From Isohypsibius dastychi (taxonomy: Eukaryota > Tardigrada > Eutardigrada > Parachela > Isohypsibiidae), in the NCBI GenBank assembly GCA_034696485.1, contig JAQIWT010000138.1, forward strand, positions 1-32,253: a stretch of DNA of 32,253 nt. The letters are read 5' to 3'. The notes under the pieces are model-generated. The model did not search any database. It was not told the origin of the DNA and saw nothing but the letters and a program-made list of their open reading frames with translations. Positions 1 through 8,648 of this stretch are shown here, piece by piece. Every line of letters starts with the position of its first letter. The first letter of the stretch is position 1. The translations under genes were made by a program, and so were the position numbers.

Positions 1-65
1 AGGCAGGCTTTTTGCTACTTTTTGGTTTTCCTTCCGAGGTGCCCGAAATTGAAGTCGGCTGTTAA

Positions 66-91
66 GTCCCCCCCCCCTTGGGGGGGGGGAC
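66..91. repeat. Perfect C10-TT-G10 palindrome
   Basis: Positions 68-77 are ten C, 78-79 are TT and 80-89 are ten G, flanked by GT and AC, giving a perfect 12-bp inverted repeat with a 2-base loop. Each arm alone is a homopolymer run able to form unusual structures. It lies downstream of the ENTPD first exon, inside that gene's presumed first intron. Confidence 0.9.
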
Positions 92-182
92 AAAAACAAT
101 GATGTCACTGTTTAGTGATGAAACTGGAATTTACGTAAGAAAAAATTAGTTTTCTAGAATTGTCAAAATTTCTGTAAATTAC

Positions 183-462
183 GTTCGCATGTGTCCGATC
201 CCAGATTCACGATTTTGTGCTGTTGTGAGCCGGGTTCAATGTCGGATTTGAAAACGAACAACCTCGTATGCGTCGAGCCGGCATCCACAATAACCACGTA
301 ATCATCCTCATATTTTGATTTCTGAATGAACAAAAATGCGACAACGGCGATCACGAAAAGACTGAGGCTCAACAGGGATACAACTGCGGTGTTCCGAATA
401 AAAGAAAGACGCGAATTTCGACCGGCTAACTTGTGCTCCATTTGCAGTGAGTGCTCTTTCAT
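183..462 (-). CDS. Ectonucleoside triphosphate diphosphohydrolase (apyrase/CD39 family), first exon only
   Basis: This is the 5' end of a GDA1/CD39-family nucleotidase, a membrane enzyme that hydrolyses extracellular or lumenal NTPs and NDPs to NMPs. The reading frame from the ATG at 462 gives a basic cytoplasmic start, one hydrophobic anchor (about residues 25-47) and then VVIVDAGSTHTRLFVF. That is apyrase conserved region 1, whose DAGST/SHT core binds phosphate. A second in-frame Met lies seven codons downstream. A GT donor follows at 182-181 after a Cys-Glu pair, so the exon ends at 183. The remaining exons, including apyrase regions 2-5, would lie left of position 1; I could not identify another exon in 1-180. 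The family is clear, but which ENTPD member cannot be told from one exon. Confidence 0.85.
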
Positions 463-1261
463 AGATGCATTTAGATATCAAGATATGGACTGGAATGGGC
501 TTTAAATTAAATAGATAAATTTTTTGTGAACATTTAATGAGTTCACATTATGGGATTGCACCCTTTGTTTTTAGAGAGAACATGAACTCTATGCGTCAGC
601 AGCTTTATTTCGCATATTGCAAAAACATGGTTAAAAGCCATTTGTCAGCCTATTCTATTTTGCTGATTGCCTTTCATTTGAGTGGCAAAGTTGTTATTTT
701 CAGAACACGAAACCACAATGTGAATCAGTTTGGTACGTGTACCTGTTTCTCGAATTTTTGCAACTAGAACATTAAGAAAACAATGTGTTTTCAATCCCTA
801 AGGTAAACTGTAACCTGTTTACCTCTCGACATACTTGTTTCTGAGGACTGACAATGATACCCAAAACGGGAACGTGGGCCGTACGGAAGTTTACGTCTAC
901 CGGGCACAAGCTCTGGAAGAAACTATGCTGGCTGCTCACTGGATTGTTCAATGGTTACAAAAGTCGTTTTTCAATATACGACCCAACTGCTCTGACCAAA
1001 CAAAACAAAGTGCCATGAAAAACATCGAAGTAGACCAGAACAACAGTGAGTTATTCATTCGACAGCTTGTTTCAAAGTAAAAATAAACAAATACAACGTA
1101 GAACTTAACTATGAAAATTTCAATCCAGGAAGTCACAAATGAATAAATTCAGCCGACTGAACACAAATTACACATTGCAGCGAACTGTTACTGTCCGTCG
1201 AATCCGAATCCGAAGAAGGGTTATCGAGTTCAGTTATTCTCACTGTACGTACGTGGTATCC
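463..1261. other. Divergent intergenic region, ENTPD / small secreted protein
   Basis: About 800 bp lie between the minus-strand ENTPD start and the plus-strand secreted-protein start. Short open frames occur here on both strands, but none has coding-like composition, a domain I recognise, or paired splice sites. It should contain both promoters. I see no clear TATA box. Confidence 0.5.
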
Positions 1262-1690
1262 ATGGAGTTCGCGATTCTCTGGCTTCTTTGTTCTTCGCTG
1301 GTTTTGGCAGGATTCGCCGCGGCAATGCCTTCATGTAAGTACTTTCTCCAGCAGCGATGTTTGTCTAGTAATTAAACCTCTTGCAATTACGCAGGGTTCG
1401 TGAACTCCGCGACTGGTCAGCTGAACTTCGTAAGCTACCCCTTCAACGGGAACAACGCCTGGTATTATCCAGCCGGTAAGGTCACTCGAAGCTTCGGACC
1501 AACGACATCTTTCGCCAATGCGGACGCCAGATCGGATGGCCATATTAATGAGGGGTCGCTGCAAACGGTGAATGAAGCCCAAAGTGTAGTCACATCCGAC
1601 GGCTACGTTTCGGCAGATGCGCGCAGTGAAACTGAAGCTGTTGTACCATTTGGAAGACTATATGCATCGGCTCGTGGACATGCAAATTGA
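1262..1690 (+). CDS. Small secreted protein of unknown function (122 aa)
   Basis: Two exons, 1262-1334 and 1395-1690, are joined by a 60-bp intron (GTAAGT donor, ACGCAG acceptor, phase 1) and give 122 residues. The N-terminus is a classic signal peptide: Met-Glu-Phe, a hydrophobic run, then a small-residue stretch ending GFAAA. The intron falls directly after it, in a Trp codon (Pro-Ser-Trp). The mature part of about 98 residues is rich in Asn, Ser, Ala, Gly, Tyr and Phe. It repeats a motif: ANADARSDGH and VSADARSETE share the core ADARS, about 40 residues apart. There are no cysteines in the mature region, so it is not a disulphide-rich peptide. I do not recognise the family; a structural or extracellular-matrix role is possible but not shown. 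Confidence 0.7.
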
Positions 1691-2664
1691 TCGTTGAAGA
1701 GATAGTAGATAGTGTAAAAGAACTACCGCGGCTGTTACGTCTGATCCAAAATTTTCGCGATTGTTTAGTCGTACTGCACATCACTTAATGCGGCCAACCT
1801 GTTGATTCGCATTTCGTTTATCATGCATAAAAACACAGTTTGAGACATGGACAGTACCGTAGCTGATATATTTACTGTCTCTTGTCATCCGTTGTAAGAC
1901 GAACATCTCTAGTTGTGGTAAACTGATGTTCGCGAAATCATTGGAAGTCTTATGGCTGGGGTTTCTGCGCAATTTTTCGGTCTCTTCCGAAGTTCTACTG
2001 TTTCTTTTATTCGGTAGAACAGAAAAATCTTTTAAAGCAGTACTTCAACCAACTTCAAAAATCGGTGTATGTGTTCGCTGATACTCCAATCGTATATCGG
2101 ACCATGAACCAACAACAACCTGGTGTCGGTATTGTTAAAGCACGTAACGTAACAGTACTTTACAGCAAAAGGTCACCAAAAAGTAAACACTCGTTGTGGT
2201 TGCTGTCGCTCGCTCACACGAGATGACTAACCTTGTCACTCTTATAAACACACATCAAGTGATTAACCAACAGTCATATGTTAATCGAAGGTAGGTCAAA
2301 AAACCGCTGACATTGCTGCTCCGCGACTACGGTCCACGCTGCGGAAATCAAACGTGGAGATTAGGGAAGGAAGGAAGTGTGTTACTTATCTGCCTTGCTT
2401 CTCACACTTCGAGCAAATCAAACAAACAGAAGTGACTCAGGAAGGAAGAGGCGCCATCTGAGCCGGCGTGATTGCAGGAAGCCTGGTAAAACACAATATT
2501 GGAAATTGGGTTTGTAGAGCCACTCCTCGAGCGTCGCTAAATCCTAATCAAATATAAACCGAGTGAAGGTTGGAGTTAAACATCTTCATTTCATCTTCAA
2601 ACAGTTTCTGTTACTCGCCATAAAATAGCTGTCTCTGATTTTTTACCGCTTCTCTGATTCAACC
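1691..2664. other. Intergenic region upstream of the proline-rich secreted protein
   Basis: About 970 bp with no convincing coding region. It holds the 3' flank of the first secreted gene and the promoter of the next, including a TATA-like element near its right end. I saw no tRNA, transposon ends or tandem repeats here. Confidence 0.5.
2553..2558 (+). promoter_or_regulatory. Putative TATA box of the proline-rich secreted protein gene
   Basis: TATAAA in the context AATATAAACC lies 112 bp upstream of the ATG at 2665. A start site about 30 bp downstream, near 2583, would give an 80-nt 5' leader. Assignment rests on motif and spacing only. Confidence 0.4.
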
Positions 2665-3270
2665 ATGCATCTCATCATCGGATTCTTTCTTGTCGTAGTG
2701 ACCTATGTTGCAGCGCAGTATCCTCCATGTAAGTTGATCCCACACTACGAATTTACGTGTTTAAATAACGACAATATATATTCAGGGTATAACGGTAATC
2801 CATACCAGATCGGGCAGCCCAATCTTCCACCTCCAAACTTCCAACCAGTCAACCCAAACCTCTTGTTTTCTGGAAGGCCTTATCAACCAGGATATCCTCA
2901 GACCTATCCATTCCCTCAACAACAACCACAGCCTAACTATCCTTCCTATAAAGGACGACCAGGATCAATAGATTTCGCCAACTTGTTTCCCAACCCGATT
3001 CCGCAACCTCAATCCCCCCAGATTCCTGCTTATGGTGGATTTTATCCTAACCAACCTCAGAGACCGCAGCCTCCACAGGCACCAACGCTACCAGGGAACT
3101 CCGGTTTTTTCCCCGATCAACCACCGCAAACGCCGCAACAACCGCAATCGCCGCAATCACCGCAACAAGCAGCGGTCGCAGCGCCCTCTGAGCCGGTGAC
3201 AGGAAATCAAACAATAGCTGACCATAGTAATGGCGTGGAAATAAATGCAGCAAACGAAGGATCAGCTTGA
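2665..3270 (+). CDS. Secreted Pro/Gln-rich protein of unknown function (about 182 aa)
   Basis: Signal peptide (residues 1-18, ending VAAQ) followed by a Pro-Gln-Asn-Tyr-rich, low-complexity chain with many PQxP, QPQ and YP steps; the last 35 residues are less Pro-rich and end acidic. I favour two exons, 2665-2728 and 2786-3270. The 57-bp segment between has a perfect GTAAGT donor and a TATATTCAG acceptor, sits just after the signal peptide in phase 1, and creates a Trp codon (Pro-Pro-Trp), exactly as in the neighbouring secreted gene. The 57 bp are also stop-free and in frame, so a 201-residue unspliced form cannot be ruled out. The composition resembles extracellular-matrix, cuticle or gland proteins. 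No catalytic domain is visible, and the function is unknown. Confidence 0.7.
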   Translation: MHLIIGFFLVVVTYVAAQYPPCKLIPHYEFTCLNNDNIYSGYNGNPYQIGQPNLPPPNFQPVNPNLLFSGRPYQPGYPQTYPFPQQQPQPNYPSYKGRPGSIDFANLFPNPIPQPQSPQIPAYGGFYPNQPQRPQPPQAPTLPGNSGFFPDQPPQTPQQPQSPQSPQQAAVAAPSEPVTGNQTIADHSNGVEINAANEGSA

Positions 3271-4256
3271 GCGGGAAATATTCAAAAGATGTTGTTGAAC
3301 ACATTGTGACCAAAAACTTTGTTTCATTGTTGGCTTTTTCTGCATTGTTTTTCTTTTTTGTTCGAATTATTGAGTATATTGAGTTTTACTTGCCATGAGA
3401 AATTGTTTTCTTCAAATTTAAAATTCGCAACTGAGCGGGGTGATCGTAAAAGTTAATTGTCCGTTTAAGTTTTACCGAGATTGACCAGTATTAGTGATAT
3501 ACCACAACACAGTATAGTTAGTGACAAGAGCGAAGTTCTGTGTCGTGTACCTCAAACTCACCGGAAGGAGCAGCTGACATGGCCTTCGGAAAGATCACAA
3601 ATGCCGCGTTCTCCTCCCGACATAAACAACCCAATGTTTTCAGTTCTTTGGCGGTTAGAGCAAACGTATAGGCTGTCATTCATTCTAACCCTCTTTTTCT
3701 GACTGGTCAACTCCATGTATAAAATGGTACGCTCCATAAAATTCCGCTCTGAGTCAGCGGGGTTCTTTGTCATATCGATTCTAAACACAAGTACAGTATA
3801 TGATACCAATAAATTACTTCTCACTGTCATAACAGACCTTTGGCCAGATAACCAAGTCAATCGCGGTTTGCCGTTTGTTTTGTTACATAATCGGCATACG
3901 TCAAGCGATGGACTTTTGTCCTAGCTACGTCATTGTGCTCAGCACGGCTACGCCGTCGTCCCTTCCTGTTGAGTCAAGCTCAAGCATAGAACTCCGCCGC
4001 CTTTCCACTTCTTGTTTCGTCAAACTCTGATAAGCAAGTCTATTCAGTCACGATTTTGCCAGTTCTTCTCATCGTTATCGAAATATCAGAATTGAAAACT
4101 GCTTAGAATGGAGCAGTGTTCATATATTTGCTGATTGTGTCAACTTTGTGAGCTTGTTAGGTTTGTACTGTACTTCAACTGAATCACAAATCGTTTTTCC
4201 TCGTTTTCGACCATTCCTTCCTGAGTTCCTACAAACCAAAACCCAGAATCTGAAAC
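3271..4256. other. Intergenic region, no gene recognised
   Basis: About 990 bp between the Pro-rich protein and the His-tail gene. Overlapping frames of 70-100 codons exist on both strands near 3480-3920, but they show no domain, signal peptide or good splice context, and I treat them as chance. It presumably contains the promoter and 5' UTR of the downstream gene. Confidence 0.45.
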
Positions 4257-6465
4257 ATGGACGCGTCCGCACCGCCGCCATATGACGCTACCGTTCACCA
4301 GCCACAACAGCCCAATCCTGTCATCAATAAAAGTGGCGGATTGATCTCCGTGGATTTCATTCCAAATTGTATTAAAACGGGAGGAGTTTTCTCGTGGGCG
4401 GAATTCGAGAAATTCCCTGCGGTCATTCAGGCATGTTTCAGTATCATCTTCAAAAATTAAAAAGGATGATGTTTTGTTTCCAATAGGCGGCAAATGAGTG
4501 GCTGTCCAAAAACCCAGGTCTTGACATTCGAACTTGTGAAACCGTGGAATTCAACACCCAGTCGAACGGTGGCCTGGTCAACCTCACAGCTTCAGTCTAC
4601 TCAACATCCGGCGAAGGTGCAACTCGCTATGTCCGTGGACTGCGATTATGGCTGCAGCCCAGTCTGAATCCATCCAGAGGTGCAAGTCCACAGATTGGCT
4701 ATTTCAACATCATTCCGCAGCTCCAAGCGAATTTCTTCAACATCGAAGCATCGGAACGCTTGGATACGTTGATCAACAAAACAAACAGCATGTTTGCCAG
4801 CAATCCTTTGCAGGGAAGGATCATCACGATTGAGACCGTTTCGCTCAAGTGCGAGTCTGCTGGCGTGGACCCTGATGGAACAGCGTGGACGGAACGAGGG
4901 GTTGGCAATCCTCATTTTGTCGTTATGCTGCGAATTTATTACGAGGTGGGACCACCTGCATTTGAAATGATTGGGATTGCGGATTTCGTGCCGGGAGTTC
5001 TGAGCGATGGTGGCTTGTTTGGACGGCCCGTTCTCGAGACATTTCCTCAGGTGGGTTTTGTTCAGAAATACAGTAGTACAGTTTTCTAACCGCCCCAGTA
5101 TTCAGTAAAAATGAGGTTCAAGGTTGGAGATTCAGTAATTATTCCAACTCTGGTCGACTGATTTCCAGATTTGTTAAACACTTTCAGGTTCTTGGAAAAG
5201 CACATGCATGGATGCTCCAGCAGTCCCCTCAGATTGACCTGTTGAATGTCCAGACTTTGTTCTATAAGCAGCGATGGACGACTCATATGGATACTTTGCG
5301 GATGACGTACAGTGAAGGCGATCTGCATTCTTACTATGTTCGGTATCTGAGAATTGCCTACGTCATTTCCAATTCGGCAAACAACGGCGGAAGAATCGGG
5401 CGCAATGTTGGCGGTGAGACGTCTGTGAATTATCTGCCAAAACTATTTGTAATGACAACTGTTTGCTTTCGGTTTTTAAGGATCTGTTCGGTTGAACTGC
5501 AAATTATTCGTACCGGGGATGCTGGAGCCACCTGGATGTTGCAGCGTTGGAACATATGAGACGCAAGTGGAGGTTCGAGTACATAGTGATGTAAATGTTA
5601 ATGATGAAAATGTTAATTGAACAGAATTATTACCAGATATCTTAACATAATATCTGTAGTCAAAAATATTCAGTATACAATATACAAATTTCTTCAGTTG
5701 TTATCTTCAGTATATAATAATACAGATATTACAACTTAAATATTATAATATTATAAATAATATAATATAATAATAATATAATATAATATAATATTATAAA
5801 TAAATATTCAGTATATAATAATACAAATATAAATTACAAATACGGATACAAATACGGATATAAAATACGGATATAAAATTGATATAAATAGGTTCGAGAG
5901 CGGATGGATACATGGATGCGGCTGACTGGTGCAAAGGTCATTTCGGCTGAAACGATCCCCATGAGAATTTTCAGTGGTGCGGAGAACGTTGAAGGATTCG
6001 ACACAATGCACACATGGAACGCAGTGAGAACTCAGACCCATCAACACGGAGGAGCTGGAGGTCGGTCAACTTTTTCGAGAGTGGTTTTGGACAGACAGAC
6101 GTATAGACAATCAAGAACTTTTGTGAATCATATTTTCCATCGGAAATAATGTGATATTCTTTGCAGGTCATCATCATGGTGGTCATCACGGCGGCCATCA
6201 CGGCGGAATTCATCACGGTGGAATGCACCATAATCACGGACTTCACAATCATCATGGGATGCATCATAATCACGGTGTTGGTGGAATCGGAATTCATCAT
6301 GGGCCGACTCATTTGCATACAACGCACCACAAAGCCCCTGAAAGTTACTTGATGTTGTACAGAGTCTATGTGGATGGTGTGTATCCGGAACCGGCTGGAC
6401 TTCCCCAGCTGCCATCGGTGGAAGACTATATGCGACAGAATGCCAATGCATGTACCATTTTGTAA
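4257..6465 (+). CDS. Uncharacterised protein with PPPY start and His-rich tail (507 aa)
   Basis: Six exons: 4257-4430, 4487-5050, 5188-5413, 5481-5572, 5892-6060 and 6167-6465, giving 507 residues that close in frame. There is no signal peptide or membrane segment, so it is probably cytosolic. Residues 6-9 are PPPY, a WW-domain ligand motif. The body (about 30-400) is a folded-looking alpha/beta region, with patches such as FSWAEFEKFP, NEWLSKNPGLD and a later repeat-free segment containing DTLRMTYSEGD. After a junction near residue 408 the chain becomes His/Gly-rich, with HHGGHHGGHHGG and HHNHG units over about 50 residues, a likely metal-binding stretch. It then ends in an ordinary 50-residue tail containing MLYRVYVDGVYPEP. 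Intron 1 uses a GC donor; a GT donor at 4419 (65-bp intron) would also keep frame. I do not recognise the family; it may match invertebrate uncharacterised proteins. Confidence 0.75.
5573..5891 (+). repeat. AT-rich intron 4 of the His-tail gene with internal repeats and boundary direct repeat
   Basis: This 319-bp intron is the largest in its gene and almost pure A/T between 5640 and 5890, with many TATAATAATA steps. A near-identical segment beginning TTCAGTATATAATAATACA occurs around 5708 and again around 5807. The intron is bounded by the 8-bp direct repeat GGTTCGAG at 5572-5579 and 5891-5898, so one copy starts at the donor and the other spans the acceptor. Confidence 0.65.
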
Positions 6466-7041
6466 TCTTTTGATTTTTGTATGTCGAACGCCATAGGCTC
6501 ATGCGGCTTCTGTTAGTTTTATTTTCTATGAACTTTTAAGTTTGCATGCTCCTGAGTATGGGTTTGAGTGAGTTGCGGAAAAATAATTTGATTTTTGTCG
6601 GGGTTAATTTTTTGTTTTGATAAAGTGAAACCTGAATAAGACCCAATTTGCAAATGTAGCTGTCGTTTTCACCCACTTATCGGTCTCACGAGTCACTGGT
6701 CAGATGTTTTTGACAGCGACGCAACGCCACCAGAGCGCAAATAACAAGGGGGCGCCACCGCTGCCATGAAAACGTTTAGTTCGAAGCGCCAAAGCCAAAC
6801 CCAAACATCACTTGAAGTGAAGTGAAGGAAGTCCAACTGGTTGAAAACAAATTTCGAGAATCTGTCGGGAGTGTTGTCCGCATCTCTACGTATACTGTAC
6901 CAATCTATCACAACACGTTTCTTCCTTGCCGTTTGGGAAATTTCTGTGCTCGGAACTGGAAGCATTGCATTGCATTCAACTTGCATTCAACAATACACGA
7001 TTGCACTTGAACAGCCAGCCACGGCCAGCGAAATTCCGAAA
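6466..7041. other. Intergenic region between the His-tail gene and geminin
   Basis: About 575 bp holding the 3' flank of the His-tail gene and the promoter and 5' leader of geminin. No additional gene, tRNA or repeat recognised. Short frames near 6690-7000 are overlapping and featureless. Confidence 0.45.
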
Positions 7042-8035
7042 ATGGTGAGTTTGTAATTTGTAAAGCGTGTGAATTTCGAGAGCAGCTTTTCGACTTGGGG
7101 ATTTGTTCCAGTTTCCTCGTCGGATATTACATTCGTCCCCGAACAGCGAAGGTGCCTTGAAGAGAAGAGATCTGAAACAAGACGATGTATCGATTTCGAA
7201 GCTGGATAAAGTACCCTCTCGGCCATTATCGAGTCAAGGAGTAAGTTCTAAGCTCCAGCTGTGCATCATTGTGGTTTTGATGTGATCTGATTTGTTTCTT
7301 CAAATCTAGACTACACGAATCGGTAAAGGCTACAAGCGCAGCAAATCTGATAGCTGTCTGGACTTTCAAGCTTCAAAAAAAAGAAAGCCGTTGGAAGACC
7401 CTAGGAATGTGTCCAAGATCCCCTTTACGATCCACGAAGATGTCTCGGAAGAAGCGGAAAAGACTCAAGCACTTGTATACATCCCTGACGAAAACGGAAT
7501 AATCCAAAGTGTACCCAAACCCAACGATCTTGTTGAAGAGAAAATCGGCCAAGCTTCCGGTTGGTGTTCATCAAGTTCGTGTCTCTCCTTCATTTTCCAT
7601 GTTTGCATATTTTTAGCTGAACCGGATTGGCGAGTGTTGGCAGAGGAGAGAAGAATCGCTCTTGAAGAATCGCTCGCCGAAAATCGGCAGGTAACTTCGT
7701 AGGATAAACAGTATTTTGGACTTTCACTGGAGATTTAATGCGCGGTTCCTCCGTTCTTGTTCACCTGGCTCTGAAAGTTAAACCCTACTTCTTTTCCAGC
7801 TCCATGAAATGCTCCAGGCACTCAAAGAAGAGAACCTTCGGCTGACAGATATCTCTGCGGAAGTGAATCTTCTTACGGAATTTATCGAAAAAGTGAGTTT
7901 ACCTTGAACGACTATAATTGCCAAAAAATTCAAAATGTCATAGAGTAAAAGATCTGAATTTAAAATCATACAAATATGGCTCATTTGCAGAATATGGAAC
8001 ACCTTTTACCTCCAGCTTCTGGCGAAGACAGCTAA
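7042..8035 (+). CDS. GMNN: Geminin, DNA replication licensing inhibitor
   Basis: Geminin binds CDT1 and prevents reloading of MCM helicase after origin firing; it is destroyed by the anaphase-promoting complex at mitosis. Six coding exons (7042-7044, 7112-7240, 7310-7559, 7617-7690, 7800-7892, 7991-8035) give 197 residues; human geminin has 209. The first coding exon is only the ATG. Residues 4-7, RRIL, form an RxxL destruction box like the RRTL box near the N-terminus of vertebrate geminin, and basic patches (KKKRK) follow as a likely nuclear signal. The hallmark is exons 4-5: WRVLAEERRIALEESLAENRQ, then LHEMLQALKEENLRL and ISAEVNLLTEFIEK, matching the CDT1-binding region and dimeric coiled coil (about residues 132-184). 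A Geminin-family relative such as Idas or GEMC1 is less likely given size and the N-terminal destruction box. Confidence 0.9.
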
Positions 8036-8648
8036 GCTAACGATGGCGAGAGCCAAAGAGATGATTGCTCATGCAGTGCGAAGTATGATCTCTTCTGCTG
8101 TTGCTTTAGTGCTCGTCATTATTTCTGCTGTAATTATTATCTTGCGTGATTTTCTGGCTAATTATTTTCCACGTGCGGCTAGAATTTTACTTTTTACTTC
8201 ATGAACGCAACATGCATTTTTCTGAACAGTAGTGGAATAGATTCAAAACCTTTAAACGGTTTAAAGTCGAACTTATTGTAATAAATTCATAGAACGTGCT
8301 TTTTATTTCTTGGTATACATTTGCTGTGGCTTGTGACCCGGACCTCGGCGAAATCCCGTTTCTGTATCTGGTCATCTTGATTCTCAGCACAAATCAGCCA
8401 GATTGTTTTCGATTAGGGCATAATTGGTCATCAGCTAGTTAATTAGCCTGACGTTGATGAAAGGAACTAAAGCGTCGTATGGTCGACGTCCGATAAGAAA
8501 ACCAGCTGATCAATGATAGGGTTTTCTTTTGTGGTTGGCTGAAATGGAAGGATGAGAAAGTTGGCTTTTACTTTGTTTTGGTGAGAATTAATCAAGAATC
8601 ACTTCTTGAATTTCTCAATTTTCGTTGTGATTCAAACAGTATTTTGCA
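8036..8648. other. Intergenic region between geminin and ACSL-A, with a candidate poly(A) signal
   Basis: About 610 bp without a gene. An AATAAA at 8280-8285 lies 245 bp past the geminin stop and is the best candidate polyadenylation signal. The remainder should contain the ACSL-A promoter; no TATA box is obvious. Confidence 0.45.

Noticed and set aside
537-1080. Plus-strand frames of 76 and 81 codons
   Set aside because: No recognisable domain or splice context; one has a non-ATG start; they lie in a divergent promoter region.
3481-3924. Overlapping 70-100 codon frames on both strands
   Set aside because: No domain, poor composition, no paired splice sites; probably chance.
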